Assembly: GCF_000158815.1 (NCBI RefSeq)
Contig: NZ_GG657738.1
Coordinates: 3,575,315-3,639,314, forward strand
From: Micromonospora sp. ATCC 39149
Lineage (GTDB): Bacteria; Actinomycetota; Actinomycetes; Mycobacteriales; Micromonosporaceae
Reading direction: 5' to 3'
Length of the DNA stretch: 64,000 bases
Positions within the stretch are counted from its first letter, which is position 1, and each line of letters starts with the position of its first letter. A program made the translations under genes and the position numbers. Positions 50,053 to 59,162 of the stretch are shown piece after piece. Below the pieces are notes generated by a model. It saw only the letters and a list, made by a program, of their open reading frames with translations. It was not told the DNA's origin and ran no database searches.

Positions 50053-51186
50053 TCAGATGAGCTGCGCCGCGTAGCCGGCCGCGGCGAGCACCCGTTCGTC
50101 CCCCGTCGCCGCGTGGGCGTCGAGCACCGCGTCGGCGAGCTTCACCACGTGCTCGTCGCCGTGCCGTGCCGCTCGGGCGAAGACCTCCGCCGGGGTGCCG
50201 GGGGCGACGGACGGTGGCGCGACGCCGCCCGGGGCGGCGTACACGGCGGTGACCGCCGCCGTCGCGGACCAGGCCGCGGTGAGGCTCGGCGCCCAGAGCC
50301 CGGGGTCCAGCTCCGGCAGGGTACGCAGCACAGCCGTCGGCGCGGTCACCGCGTGCACCAGCATGACCGGCTCCGACTGCCCGTACCGGAGGTAGTCCAG
50401 GCTCGCCCGGTGCACCAGTTCGGCGAGTCCCCGCTCCGCCTCGGCCGGGGTTCGCGCCGGTCGCAGCGCCGCGAGCGACGACTCCCACTCCGGTACGTCC
50501 GGCAGCCGGCCCAGGCGCTCGCGGATGCCGCCGGTGCGGTCGGCGATCCGGGGCAGCCCGGCCAGCGCGGCGGCCATCCCGGCCTGTCGGATGGGCGCGC
50601 CGCCCTTTTCGGCGGGTGCCTCGTGTGTTCCGGTCGGCGCGTCGCCCGCTCCGGCGGGTTCCTCCTCTCGGGTCGGCGCGTCGCCCTCTACGGCGGGTGC
50701 CGCCGGCGGCGGGGCCGCGCCCGGGACCGGCTGCCAGCGCGCGGCCCAGTAGGCGAGGGCCTGGCCGAGTTCGGTGAGCCGGTCCGGGCTGGCCTCGTCG
50801 GCGCGCAGCGCCCGGACGGCGTGCCCGACCCGGATGACGCCGTGGGTGGCCCCGGCGGCGATGCCCGGCAGCAGCCGGGGCCACCAGGTGCCGAGGGTTT
50901 CCCGCCACGGCCGCTCGCGCATCTCCCGGTCGAAGTGCGCCAGCCAGTCGCCGGTGCGTTTCGGGTCGCCGAGGGCGGCCCGCCAGTCGTCGATCGGCCG
51001 GATGCCGCGTGGCAGCTCGTCGAGCCGCCGGAGGTAGTCGTCCAGCCAGCGGTGCACTCGGGCGTCGTGCCCGTGCCGGGCCAGTGCCTCGACAGCCATC
51101 GGGCCGTGGTTCGAAAGCCAGCCCGCGAACTCCGGGCCGGTGCGGTGCAGCCGCCGGTACGCCTCGTCCAGGATTCCATTGCCCAT
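50053..51186 (-). CDS. Questin oxidase family protein (DUF4243)
   Basis: 377 aa, ATG 51186. It starts LDEAYRRLHRTGPEFAGWLS and contains AAGATHGVIRVGHAVRALRA, the hallmark of the family, plus FARAARHGDEHVVKLADAVL near the end. Fungal questin oxidase opens an anthraquinone ring (Baeyer-Villiger type); bacterial members have unknown substrates. Residues about 157-205 form an Ala/Glu/Pro-rich insert with repeated GDAPT-like units, probably a flexible loop. No pathway partner is nearby. Confidence 0.82.
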   Translation of the reverse strand: MGNGILDEAYRRLHRTGPEFAGWLSNHGPMAVEALARHGHDARVHRWLDDYLRRLDELPRGIRPIDDWRAALGDPKRTGDWLAHFDREMRERPWRETLGTWWPRLLPGIAAGATHGVIRVGHAVRALRADEASPDRLTELGQALAYWAARWQPVPGAAPPPAAPAVEGDAPTREEEPAGAGDAPTGTHEAPAEKGGAPIRQAGMAAALAGLPRIADRTGGIRERLGRLPDVPEWESSLAALRPARTPAEAERGLAELVHRASLDYLRYGQSEPVMLVHAVTAPTAVLRTLPELDPGLWAPSLTAAWSATAAVTAVYAAPGGVAPPSVAPGTPAEVFARAARHGDEHVVKLADAVLDAHAATGDERVLAAAGYAAQLI

Positions 51187-51214
51187 GCTCCGATCGTGCG
51201 ACTTGAACCTCGCT

Positions 51215-51790
51215 TCAGGTCAACCCGTCGGGCGACGTCAGTCGGTTGCTCCCGAGCAGGCCGCGTACCCGCAGCTCGATGGCGAGTTCGGGCGGGCAGT
51301 CGACGACCACGGCGGAGGTGCCGACGACCTCGGCGCCCCGGGCGGCGCAGATCTCGTACAGGGCGTGCAACTGGGCGCCGGTGGCGACCCAGTCGTCGAC
51401 CACGAGCACCCGGTCGCTGGGGCTCAGGTGCCGGTCCCGGACGCCCAGGTCGACCCGGCGGCCCAGGAAGTCCGGCGGGCTCTGCGCCCAGGTCGTCGCC
51501 CCGGCGAGCAGCCGCCCGTCCCCCGCCTTGTGTGCGGGCACGAAGCCGACCCCGAGCGCCGTGGCGACGAGCGGGCCGAGGAGCAGCCCCGTCACGGCGG
51601 GGGCGATCACCACGGTCGGCTGGGCGTCCCGGAACGGCTCGGCCAGGGCCGGCCCGAGTGCCGTAAGCACCGCCGGGTCCCGCCACCAGCCGGAGACGTC
51701 GCTGACCAGGTGGGCGCTCTGCGGGCCGGGATCGATCCACCGGAACAGCTCGACGAGGCGTTCGCTCAGCTCAGCGGGCATGTCGCCCAT
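51215..51790 (-). CDS. Phosphoribosyltransferase-fold protein
   Basis: 191 aa from ATG 51790 (ATG 51781 is also possible). The PRPP-binding loop VLVVDDWVATGAQLHALYEI is clear, as in adenine phosphoribosyltransferase. TVVIAPAVTGLLLGPLVATA and GLGVGFVPAHKAGDG-like strands complete the fold. The N-terminal part (LFRWIDPGPQSAHLVSDVSG) is longer than in Apt. It may act in purine salvage or as a PRPP-sensing regulator. The upstream region carries three 32-bp tandem repeats. Confidence 0.85.
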   Translation of the reverse strand: MGDMPAELSERLVELFRWIDPGPQSAHLVSDVSGWWRDPAVLTALGPALAEPFRDAQPTVVIAPAVTGLLLGPLVATALGVGFVPAHKAGDGRLLAGATTWAQSPPDFLGRRVDLGVRDRHLSPSDRVLVVDDWVATGAQLHALYEICAARGAEVVGTSAVVVDCPPELAIELRVRGLLGSNRLTSPDGLT

Positions 51791-51886
51791 CCTGCGCCAG
51801 CTCGCCGGCTGCCCGCGACCCGCCTGCGCCAGCTCGCCGGCTGCCCGCGACCCGCCTGCGCCAGCTCGCCGGCTGCCCGCGACCCG
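51791..51886. repeat. Three tandem 32-bp direct repeats
   Basis: Units begin at 51791, 51823 and 51855 and appear identical. Each contains an AGC-TCGCC-GGCT-type dyad. The array lies directly upstream of the phosphoribosyltransferase start, so its copy number could affect expression of that gene or its leader. Confidence 0.85.
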
Positions 51887-52087
51887 CCTGCCCTGCGGTC
51901 CGCCCACCCTGCGGCCCGGTGAATCCGGCCCGCCCGCCCGGGACCGAGCGGGCCACGTCGCCTCGGATGATCGGCCACACGTATGCAGGCAAATCCGAAC
52001 ATAGCACCATGATCACGTTGACTTCGGAAGTGCTTCTCTCGTTACGGTCCGGACCGGTTTGTTCTCCACGACGAAAGGACCGGGCCG

Positions 52088-52717
52088 GTGGCAGGCAGGC
52101 ACTCCCGTACCCGATTGTTCTCCTCCCCGGCCGGGATCGCGGCCACTGCGGCGGTCGCGCTCGCCGTCGGCGGCACCGTCGGCGCGGTGCGGCTGACCTC
52201 AGGCGAGGCTGCCCCGCAGCCGGCCGTGAACACCCCGGCGAGCGCCCCGGCCACCCCGGGCGTGCCGTCGGCGTCGCCCAGCGCCAGCCCGTCGCGGAGC
52301 GCCAGCCCGTCGCCGACCGTCACGGCCAGCCCGAAGGCCACCCGAAGCCAGGCCGCCTCGCGGAGCAGGCCGCGCACCGCCGCGCCGAGGCCGGCCGCCA
52401 CGACGAAGAAGCCCGCCCCGACCAGCAACGTCGTCGACAGCGGCTCGTGCGGGGCGTCCTTCTACGACGAGGGGCAGCTCACGGCCAACGGGGAGAACTT
52501 CGACCCGAGCGCCCTCACCGCCGCCCACAAGACGCTGCCGTTCGACACGAAGGTGCGGGTGACCAACCCGGCCAACGGCAAGTCGGTCACCGTGCGGATC
52601 AACGACCGGGGCCCGTTCGTCGACGGCCGCTGCCTCGACTTGTCCCGGGCGGCGTTCGCGGCCATCGCATCGGTCGACGTCGGCGCGTTGACCGTGAAGT
52701 ACGAGGTCCTGGGCTGA
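52088..52717 (+). CDS. Secreted RlpA-like double-psi beta-barrel protein
   Basis: 209 aa, GTG 52088 with AAAGGA upstream. A signal/anchor helix ([20 protein letters not shown]) is followed by a long Ser/Pro/Ala linker (about 45-110) and the RlpA-like barrel: [60 protein letters not shown]. The Asp of NDRGPF is the conserved catalytic or structural residue of this fold. In other bacteria RlpA cleaves naked glycan strands. There is no SPOR domain. Confidence 0.9.
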   Translation: MAGRHSRTRLFSSPAGIAATAAVALAVGGTVGAVRLTSGEAAPQPAVNTPASAPATPGVPSASPSASPSRSASPSPTVTASPKATRSQAASRSRPRTAAPRPAATTKKPAPTSNVVDSGSCGASFYDEGQLTANGENFDPSALTAAHKTLPFDTKVRVTNPANGKSVTVRINDRGPFVDGRCLDLSRAAFAAIASVDVGALTVKYEVLG

Positions 52718-52838
52718 CGCGATGACGTCGGCCGGGAACGGGGCAATCGGTGCCGGACCGTCGGGCGCCCCGATCCGGCCGGTCAGAACATCCTCGGCCG
52801 ACGGGCCAGGCTCATTCACCGGTTCACGTCCATCAGGC

Positions 52839-53966
52839 ATGCTGTCCCTCGTACGCACGCATGCCTTCCAGTCGGGCCGCGGCCCGCTGAGCCCCGGATC
52901 CCGCGCCGGTCTCGGCGCGGCCCTCGTCCTGCTCGCGATCATCTCCGCAGTGGAGTTGGCGGACGGCCGGGCGGCGCACTACGTCGCGCTGATGGTCGCC
53001 GCTCCCTTCCTCGCCGCGGCGCTGGCCTCCTGGCGGGTGGTGCTCGGCGTGGGGGCCGCCGCGACCGCGATCGGGTGCACCTTCGTCCTCACCGAGCCGA
53101 GGACCTCCCTGGTCACCGCGGTCAACGTGGCCGGCATCGCGCTCGCCACCGGGATCGCGGCGGCGGTGGCCGCCGTGCGGCAGCGGCAGGCCGAGCAGAT
53201 CGCCGAGCTGTCCAAACTGGCGGCGGTGGCCCAGCAGGCGGTGCTGCGTCCGCTCGGCCCGCAGGTGGGGACCCTGGCGGTGGCCGGGCGCTACATCTCC
53301 TCGACCGCGACGGCCGAAATCGGCGGCGACCTGTACGAGGCGATCGACACCCCGTACGGCGTACGCATGATTATCGGTGACGTGCGCGGCAAGGGCCTGG
53401 ACGCCGTGCGGCTGGCCAGCATCGTGCTGGGCTCGTACCGGCACGTCGCGTACGAGCGGGCCGACCTGCGGGCGGTGGTCGCCGACCTGGATCGCGCGGT
53501 GGCCCGCAACGTCGGCGACGAGGACTTCGTCACCGCCGCCCTGGTCGAGGAGCGGGGCGGGACCCTGACCATCGTCAATTGCGGCCACCCGTCGCCGCTG
53601 CTGTTGCGCCGGGGCGCGGTGATCCCCCTCGAACCGCCCGCGCCCGCGCCGCCGCTGGGCTTCATGCCGGTCGTACGTCCCCGGGTCGAGCGCCTGGAGC
53701 CGGGCGACCGGCTGCTGCTCTTCACCGACGGCCTTGGCGAGGCACGCCGGGACGGCGAGTTCTTCCCGACGGCCGACCGGGCCTGGCGGCTGCTCGGCCA
53801 CGGCACGGTCGGCGACGGGCTGGCCTCGCTGGAAACCGCCCTGGTCGAGTGGGTGCACGGCCGGCTCGACGACGACATCGCCCTGGTCCTGATGGAGTAC
53901 GCCGGCCACAGCGGCGGGGTGACCGCCCCCGTGCCGAGCTGGGAACTCGGCGCGGCGGAGGGTTGA
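52839..53966 (+). CDS. RsbU/SpoIIE-type PP2C phosphatase, membrane bound
   Basis: 375 aa from ATG 52839. The earlier in-frame ATG at 52722 would add 39 residues whose third codon positions are mostly not G/C by eye, so it is rejected. Three or four membrane helices (ALVLLAIISAVELADG, LMVAAPFLAAALASW, AVNVAGIALATGIAAAVAAV) lead into the phosphatase: GGDLYEAIDTPYGVRMIIGD, LLFTDGLGEAR and DDDIALVLMEYA. Such enzymes dephosphorylate anti-anti-sigma factors and so switch sigma-factor partners. The target pair is not encoded nearby. Confidence 0.9.
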   Translation: MLSLVRTHAFQSGRGPLSPGSRAGLGAALVLLAIISAVELADGRAAHYVALMVAAPFLAAALASWRVVLGVGAAATAIGCTFVLTEPRTSLVTAVNVAGIALATGIAAAVAAVRQRQAEQIAELSKLAAVAQQAVLRPLGPQVGTLAVAGRYISSTATAEIGGDLYEAIDTPYGVRMIIGDVRGKGLDAVRLASIVLGSYRHVAYERADLRAVVADLDRAVARNVGDEDFVTAALVEERGGTLTIVNCGHPSPLLLRRGAVIPLEPPAPAPPLGFMPVVRPRVERLEPGDRLLLFTDGLGEARRDGEFFPTADRAWRLLGHGTVGDGLASLETALVEWVHGRLDDDIALVLMEYAGHSGGVTAPVPSWELGAAEG

Positions 53967-54094
53967 GGACCCGTCTCCGCTACCCGCTTCCGCCCCCGCT
54001 CCACCGTTCGCTTGTGCCGGCCGGGGAACGGGCGAATCGCGGGTGTGTAATCGCCGTCACTTCCACAATCGGCTTGTCGCTGCCTACCCGTGAG

Positions 54095-54123
54095 TAATAC
54101 AGTCGGGGTTACTGATCGGTAAC
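54095..54123 (+). promoter_or_regulatory. Promoter with GTTACTG-type operator before the acyl-CoA dehydrogenase
   Basis: TAATAC (54095-54100) is a good -10 hexamer, with a weak TTGTCG about 15 bp upstream. GTTACTGATCGGTAAC (54108-54123) lies just downstream, where it would cover the transcription start. It matches the GTTACTGnnnGGTAAC site at 20461-20476 before the etfD-like gene. Confidence 0.6.
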
Positions 54124-54150
54124 ACCTGTCCGGAAGCGGGGCCAGCGAGC

Positions 54151-56007
54151 ATGACCCACTACAAGAGCAACCTCCGGGACGTCGAGTTCAACCTGTTCGA
54201 GGTCTTCGGGGCGGACCGGGCGTTCGGCCAGGAGCCGTACTCGGATCTCGACGTCGACACCGCGCGCAGCTTCCTTGCCGAGGTGGACCGCCTCGCCCGC
54301 GAGGACCTGGCCGTTAGCTACTCGGACAGCGACCGGAACCCCCCGGTCTTCGACCCGGCCACGCACACCGCGCCGCTGCCGGAGTCGTTCAAGAAGTCGT
54401 ACCAGGCGTTCATGGACTCCGAGTTCTGGCGGCTGGACCTCCCGCCGGCGCTCGACGGCACCAACGCCCCGCGTGCCCTCTGGTGGTCGCTCGCCGAGCT
54501 GGTGCTCGGCGCGAACGCCCCGGTCTGGATGTACGCCTCCGGCCCGTCCTTCGCGCACGTCCTGCACGTCGAGGGCACCGAGCAGCAGAAGAAGTGGGCC
54601 AAGCTCTTCATCGACAAGCAGTGGGGCTCCACGATGGTGCTCACCGAGCCCGACGCGGGCTCCGACGTGGGCGCCGGCCGCACCCGAGCGATCCCGCAGC
54701 CGGACGGCTCGTGGCACATCGAGGGCGTAAAGCGCTTCATCACCTCCGGTGAGCACGACCTGAGCGACAACATCGTGCACTACGTGCTGGCCCGTCCGGT
54801 CGGCGTCGAGGGCGTCGGCGGCCCGGGCACCAAGGGCCTGTCGCTCTTCGTCGTGCCGAAGTTCCACTTCGACGCCGAGACCGGCGAGCTGGGCGAGCGC
54901 AACGGCGTCTACGCCACCAACGTCGAGCACAAGATGGGGATCAAGGTCTCGAACACCTGCGAGATGACCTTCGGCGAGCACGGCGTGCCGGCAAAGGGCT
55001 GGCTGCTGGGCGAGAAGCACGACGGCATCCGGCAGATGTTCATGATCATCGAGTACGCCCGGATGATGGTCGGCACCAAGGCAATCGCCACCCTCTCCAC
55101 CGGCTACCTGAACGCCCTCGAATACGCCAAGAACCGCGTCCAGGGCGCCGACCTGATCCAGCAGGCCGACAAGACCGCCCCCCGGGTCACCATCACCCAC
55201 CACCCGGACGTGCGTCGCTCGCTCATGCTCCAGAAGTCGTACGCAGAGGGCCTGCGCGCCCTGGTCTGCTACACCGCCTCCTGGCAGGACCAGGTCGCCA
55301 TCGCCGAGGCGGCCGGTGACGAGCGGGCGACGAAGATCGCCAAGCGGGTCAACGACCTGCTGCTGCCGCTGGTCAAGGGGGTCGGCTCCGAGCGGGCGTA
55401 CGAGATGCTCGGCCACGAGGCGTTGCAGACCTTCGGCGGCTCCGGTTTCCTCCAGGACTACCCGCTGGAGCAGTACGTCCGGGACGCCAAGATCGACACT
55501 CTGTACGAGGGCACCACCGCGATCCAGAGCCTGGACCTGATCTTCCGCAAGATCGCTCGGGACAACGGCAAGGCCCTCACGACGGTCGCCGGCGAGATCC
55601 AGGAGTTCATCACCTCCGAGGGCGGCAACGGTCAGCTCAAGCAGGAGCGGCAGGCGCTCGGCAAGGCACTCGCCGAGGTCCAGAACATCCTCGGCGTGCT
55701 GACCGGCTGGCTGGGCGAGGCGCAGGGCGGCGATGCCCGGGCGCTGTACAAGGTGGGCCTCAGCAGCCGCCGGTTCCTGCTGGCGGTCGGCGACCTGGTC
55801 GTCGGATGGCTGCTCCAGCGCCAGGCCGACGTCGCCCTGCGCGCCCTGGCCGGCGAGGTCTCCGCGGCCGACAAGGCGTTCTACACCGGCAAGGTGGCCG
55901 CCGCGAAGTTCTTCGCCCGCGAGGTGCTGCCCCGCCTCGGCGCCGACCGGCGGATCATCGAGAGCACCGACCTGGAGCTGATGGACCTCCCGGAGGACGC
56001 GTTCTGA
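54151..56007 (+). CDS. FadE5-like acyl-CoA dehydrogenase
   Basis: 618 aa, ATG 54151 with a weak GGAAGCGGGG upstream. It is longer than ordinary acyl-CoA dehydrogenases (about 380 aa) and has the extra C-terminal domain of the FadE5 type. Visible motifs: [55 protein letters not shown], and the FAD/dimer region [20 protein letters not shown] with [13 protein letters not shown]. FadE5 oxidises acyl-CoAs of broad chain length, passing electrons to ETF and EtfD. The shared operator with the EtfD-like gene supports one pathway. Confidence 0.94.
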   Translation: MTHYKSNLRDVEFNLFEVFGADRAFGQEPYSDLDVDTARSFLAEVDRLAREDLAVSYSDSDRNPPVFDPATHTAPLPESFKKSYQAFMDSEFWRLDLPPALDGTNAPRALWWSLAELVLGANAPVWMYASGPSFAHVLHVEGTEQQKKWAKLFIDKQWGSTMVLTEPDAGSDVGAGRTRAIPQPDGSWHIEGVKRFITSGEHDLSDNIVHYVLARPVGVEGVGGPGTKGLSLFVVPKFHFDAETGELGERNGVYATNVEHKMGIKVSNTCEMTFGEHGVPAKGWLLGEKHDGIRQMFMIIEYARMMVGTKAIATLSTGYLNALEYAKNRVQGADLIQQADKTAPRVTITHHPDVRRSLMLQKSYAEGLRALVCYTASWQDQVAIAEAAGDERATKIAKRVNDLLLPLVKGVGSERAYEMLGHEALQTFGGSGFLQDYPLEQYVRDAKIDTLYEGTTAIQSLDLIFRKIARDNGKALTTVAGEIQEFITSEGGNGQLKQERQALGKALAEVQNILGVLTGWLGEAQGGDARALYKVGLSSRRFLLAVGDLVVGWLLQRQADVALRALAGEVSAADKAFYTGKVAAAKFFAREVLPRLGADRRIIESTDLELMDLPEDAF

Positions 56008-56221
56008 GCCGCTGACGCACCACAGCTGCCCCCGGACGGCCGGCGAGTCCCCCAACTCGCCGGCCGCGCCGATCGCACCGCGAGCCTGCTCCTCGACCCG
56101 GTGCGCCGGACGTCCGCTATCGCCGGTCGCATCCCGGGTACTAGCCCCGCCGGGCGGGTAACCGAGGCCCGGACGTCGTCAGTGAACGCCCAGAGCCACC
56201 GCACGTGGGGGTGCAGCGTAC

Positions 56222-56491
56222 ATGGGCATTGGTAGTGGAATTTTCCTCATCGCCATCGGCGCGATCCTGACCTTCGCCATCCGGGCCAACGTCTGGTGGG
56301 TGGACGTGCGCGCGGTCGGCTGGGTCTTCATCCTGGCCGGGTTGGCCGTGCTGCTCACCACGCTCTGGTTCTGGCAGGACCGGCGCAAGCGGGCGCGGAC
56401 CCTCATCGTGGAGGAGAACCGGCTGTCGCATCCGACCGCGATGATGCCGCCTCCGCCCGACCCGCCTCCGCCCACGGCACCGCCCTCCTGA
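56222..56491 (+). CDS. DUF6458 small membrane protein, copy 1
   Basis: 89 aa, ATG 56222 after a GTACATGGGC context with little ribosome-binding sequence. The start MGIGSGIFLIAIGAILTFAI and second helix VGWVFILAGLAVLLTTLWFW are typical of DUF6458. The tail is Pro-rich. Function unknown, though these proteins are abundant in actinomycetes. A close paralogue is at 57298-57585, on the other side of sixA. Confidence 0.85.
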   Translation: MGIGSGIFLIAIGAILTFAIRANVWWVDVRAVGWVFILAGLAVLLTTLWFWQDRRKRARTLIVEENRLSHPTAMMPPPPDPPPPTAPPS

Positions 56492-56504
56492 GCGCCACCG
56501 TGCC

Positions 56505-56535
56505 GCAGGGGCCCCGGTCGCACCGGGGTCCCTGC
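56505..56535 (+). terminator. Terminator after the first DUF6458 gene
   Basis: 14-nt arms (56505-56518, 56522-56535) with one mismatch and a CGC loop, 14 bp after the stop. Confidence 0.75.
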
Positions 56536-56594
56536 CGCTGTCTGCACGCGACCGGCCGCCACCCGCCCTGCTTCGGCCCGGCGGAATCGCCGCG

Positions 56595-56650
56595 TTGACA
56601 GGGGGCCCCTGTACAACGGAATGCGTTAACAGGGAGCCCTTCCTTGCACG
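56595..56650. repeat. GC-rich intergenic hairpin repeat, copy C
   Basis: ACAGGGGGCCCCTGT and ACAGGGAGCCCTTCCT-type arms flank a GCGTTA centre. The element abuts the sixA stop (56651) on the minus strand, read as TGACGTGCAAGGAAGGG, the same opening as copy A. Confidence 0.8.
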
Positions 56651-57181
56651 TCAGGCGCGGGCGGTGTGGCGGGCGGTGATGTCGGCGCGGAGCAACTCGG
56701 CCCAGGGGAGCCGGGTGCGGTGCACCACCAGGTCGCTGGTGCGCAGGCCCTCCTGGTCGGCGCGTTCCGGGTCGAGGAGCGCCGAGAGCAGCGAGATACC
56801 CGGGTTGTGGGCGACCAGCAGCACCGTCGACGCCTCCGCCGGGGCCGCCCGGACCAGCGTCAGCAGCTCAGCCGGCTGTGCCTCGTACGCGCCCGGCTCG
56901 TAGCGAACCACCGGTGCGGGGCCGGCGGGCCCGGCCTCGTCCGGCGAACCGGTCATGCCCAGCTTCACCCCGTGCCAGGTCTGCCGCGTGCGCCTCGCGG
57001 CCGAGCAGACCACCACGTCGGGAAGCAGGCCGTGCCGGGCCAGCCAGGCACCGGCGGCGGCCGAGTCCGCGTGCCCCCGCGCGGTGAGGGGGCGCCGGAT
57101 GTCCGGGCCAGTCCCCGGTGCCTCCGCCTTGGCGTGCCGTAGCAGCACAAGTGTCCGTAACGTCCCTCCGGCGTCCGTCAT
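56651..57181 (-). CDS. SixA-like phosphohistidine phosphatase
   Basis: 176 aa, ATG 57181. Histidine phosphatase branch: phospho-acceptor His in LVLLRHAKAEAPGTGPD, LTARGHADSAAAGAWL, CSAARRTRQTWHGV and the second His in VLLVAHNPGISLLSALL. SixA removes phosphate from His residues of relay or PTS-type proteins in E. coli; the partner here is unknown. It is divergent from the second DUF6458 gene. Confidence 0.9.
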   Translation of the reverse strand: MTDAGGTLRTLVLLRHAKAEAPGTGPDIRRPLTARGHADSAAAGAWLARHGLLPDVVVCSAARRTRQTWHGVKLGMTGSPDEAGPAGPAPVVRYEPGAYEAQPAELLTLVRAAPAEASTVLLVAHNPGISLLSALLDPERADQEGLRTSDLVVHRTRLPWAELLRADITARHTARA

Positions 57182-57297
57182 GGCCCCAGCTTGCCCGATT
57201 GACGCTCGGAGCGCCTGGGTATGTCGATGGATGCCGCAACCTCATCCATGGCCGCGGCGGGTAGCAACGCCAGCTGATAGCCAAGGAGGCGACGAAA

Positions 57298-57585
57298 ATG
57301 GGCATTGGTGCCAGCATCTTTCTCATCGCGCTGGGTGCGATCTTCGCGTTCGCCGTACAGGCCGACCTGGGGTGGCTGAACCTCGGCGTCGTCGGCTGGG
57401 TGCTGATGCTCGCCGGGGTCGTCGGTCTGCTCACCACCCTGTACTTCTGGAACCGGGGCCGCCGCACCGTGGTCGCCACGCCGGTGCGGGAGAACCGGGT
57501 GGTCGCCGATCGGGTCGTGCCGGTGCAGGGCGAGCCCGTGGTCCAGGAGTACCGCGAGGTGCGTCGCCCGGGTCGTACGGTCTGA
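57298..57585 (+). CDS. DUF6458 small membrane protein, copy 2
   Basis: 95 aa, ATG 57298 with AAGGAGG eight or so nt upstream. Same layout as copy 1: MGIGASIFLIALGAIFAFAV, VGWVLMLAGVVGLLTTLYFW, then a charged tail, here longer and Val/Arg-rich (VRENRVVADRVVPVQGE). Two copies 0.8 kb apart, flanking sixA, suggest local duplication. It has a far better ribosome-binding site than copy 1, so it is probably the more abundant. Confidence 0.9.
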   Translation: MGIGASIFLIALGAIFAFAVQADLGWLNLGVVGWVLMLAGVVGLLTTLYFWNRGRRTVVATPVRENRVVADRVVPVQGEPVVQEYREVRRPGRTV

Positions 57586-57626
57586 TCGCTGCGGCCCGGC
57601 CTACGGGCCGACGACCGCTCAGGACC

Positions 57627-57657
57627 CCGGGGGCCCCGCAACGGCGCGGGCCCCCGG
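57627..57657 (+). terminator. Terminator after the second DUF6458 gene
   Basis: CCGGGGGCCC pairs with GGGCCCCCGG across a short GC-rich loop, about 40 bp past the stop and before the convergent hemolysin III gene. Confidence 0.75.
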
Positions 57658-57751
57658 CGTGTGCTCAGCGGGCCGCTCGGCGCGGTCGCGGTGGCCGGGT
57701 GCTGCCCCCGTGCCGGAGCGGGGCGGGCCGGCGTGGGGCCCGGCCGGTGGC

Positions 57752-58429
57752 TCAGGCGAACAGGGCGAAGTAGATCGCGATGTGGTGGCAGATCGCCGCC
57801 ACCAGCGTGCAGGCGTGGAAGAACTCGTGGTGACCGAAGACGGTGGGCCACGGGTTGGGCCGGCGCAGCGCGTAGAGGATGGCCCCGACGCTGTAGATCG
57901 CGCCGCCGAGGGCGAGCAGCACCAGAGCGGTCACGCCGCCGGAGTGCAGGATCTGCGGCAGCATCGCCACCGACACCCAGCCGAGCGCCAGGTAGAGCGG
58001 GGCGGAGACCCAGCGTGGCGCGTGTGGCCAGACCAGTTTCAGGACCACCCCACCCAGCGCGCCACCCCACACCAGGGCGAGCATGGTGGTCGCCTGCCGG
58101 ACGTCCAGCAACAGGACGCAAAACGGGGTGTACGTGCCGGCGATGAACATGAAGATCATCGAGTGATCCATCCGGCGCATGATCTGGTAGCCGCGCTCGG
58201 ACCACACGCGACGGTGGTAGAGCGCGCTCGTGCCGAAGAGGCCGCAGACGGTCAGGCTGTAGATGAGGCAGCTCACCAATGGGGCCCAGCCGGGACGGCT
58301 GGCGGCGATGGAGCAGAGCACGATGCCGCAGACGAGCGCGACGAAGAACGCGTAGGTGTGCAGCCAGCCGCGCATCCGCGGCTTCCCGATGTCGACCGGC
58401 TTGAGTCGAAGCGGTGCGGAGGTCGTCAC
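57752..58429 (-). CDS. Hemolysin III / PAQR family membrane protein
   Basis: 225 aa from GTG 58429. It has seven hydrophobic helices and the metal-site motifs of the PAQR superfamily: GTSALYHRRVW, RMDHSMIFMFIAGTYTPF and GHHEFFHACTLVAAICHH. Bacterial members are YqfA-like; hydrolase or receptor-like activity on lipids has been proposed, and the hemolysin name is historical. The start lies close to a doubled TAGGTTAC sequence (58435-58442, 58451-58458) in the divergent promoter with pxpB. Confidence 0.9.
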   Translation of the reverse strand: MTTSAPLRLKPVDIGKPRMRGWLHTYAFFVALVCGIVLCSIAASRPGWAPLVSCLIYSLTVCGLFGTSALYHRRVWSERGYQIMRRMDHSMIFMFIAGTYTPFCVLLLDVRQATTMLALVWGGALGGVVLKLVWPHAPRWVSAPLYLALGWVSVAMLPQILHSGGVTALVLLALGGAIYSVGAILYALRRPNPWPTVFGHHEFFHACTLVAAICHHIAIYFALFA

Positions 58430-58535
58430 ACACCTAGGTTACGGCACCGTAGGTTACCGTCAAGTAGTGCCGACCGTCGCGGGAGCAGAGGGGTCCTACG
58501 CCCCTGCCGGCCCGCCGATCGGGGATCATGACGGG

Positions 58536-59162
58536 ATGCGGATCCGGCCCGTCGGCGCGCACGCCCTGCTGCTCGACTGCGACGACCCCGACCAGGTGGA
58601 GGTGTGGCGCGCCGAACTGTGGCACCGCCGGGCGGCCGGCGAACTGGCCGCCGTCGAGATCGTCCCGGCGGCCCGCACGGTGCTGCTCGACGGGGTGCCC
58701 GACCCGGACCGGGCCGCCGCGCTCGTCGCCGGCTGGACGCCGCAACCAACCGACGCGGCGACGTCCGCCGGTGGGGCCGCCGCCGAAGTAGAGGTGCCCG
58801 TCGCGTACGACGGGGCGGACCTGCCCGTCGTCGCCGGCCACTGGGGGGTGGACGTGCCCGAGGTGGTCGCCCGCCTCACCGGCACCCGGTTCCGGGTCGC
58901 CTTCTGCGGGTTCGCGCCCGGGTTCGCGTACCTGACCGGGCTGCCTCAGGAGTGGGCGGTGCCCCGGCTCGCCACCCCCCGCCCCCGGGTCCCCGCCGGC
59001 TCGGTCGCGCTCGCCGGCCCGTACGCCGGAATCTACCCCGGCGCGTCCCCCGGCGGCTGGCTGCTGGTCGGGCGGACCGGGCTGACCCTGTTCGACGTGA
59101 CCGCCGACCCGCCGGCCCGGCTCGCCCCCGGCACCCGGGTACGCCTGGCGGCGACCGCGTGA
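58536..59162 (+). CDS. pxpB: 5-oxoprolinase subunit B (PxpB/KipI)
   Basis: 208 aa from ATG 58536. Family motifs: MRIRPVGAHALLLDCDDPD at the start, VPVAYDGADLPVVAGHWGVD, FRVAFCGFAPGFAYLTGLP, VPAGSVALAGPYAGIYP and SPGGWLLVGRT. PxpA, PxpB and PxpC together hydrolyse 5-oxoproline (pyroglutamate), a damage product of glutamine, with ATP. B and C form the ATP-dependent phosphorylating part. Stop and start of pxpB and pxpC overlap as GTGA. KipI names refer to the Bacillus homologue that inhibits KinA. Confidence 0.94.
   Translation: MRIRPVGAHALLLDCDDPDQVEVWRAELWHRRAAGELAAVEIVPAARTVLLDGVPDPDRAAALVAGWTPQPTDAATSAGGAAAEVEVPVAYDGADLPVVAGHWGVDVPEVVARLTGTRFRVAFCGFAPGFAYLTGLPQEWAVPRLATPRPRVPAGSVALAGPYAGIYPGASPGGWLLVGRTGLTLFDVTADPPARLAPGTRVRLAATA

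Noticed and set aside
51791..51886. CRISPR-like array
   Set aside because: The 32-bp units are directly adjacent with no spacers, and no cas genes are present.
52722..52838. N-terminal extension of the RsbU-type phosphatase
   Set aside because: Third codon positions lose their G/C bias and no ribosome-binding site precedes ATG 52722.
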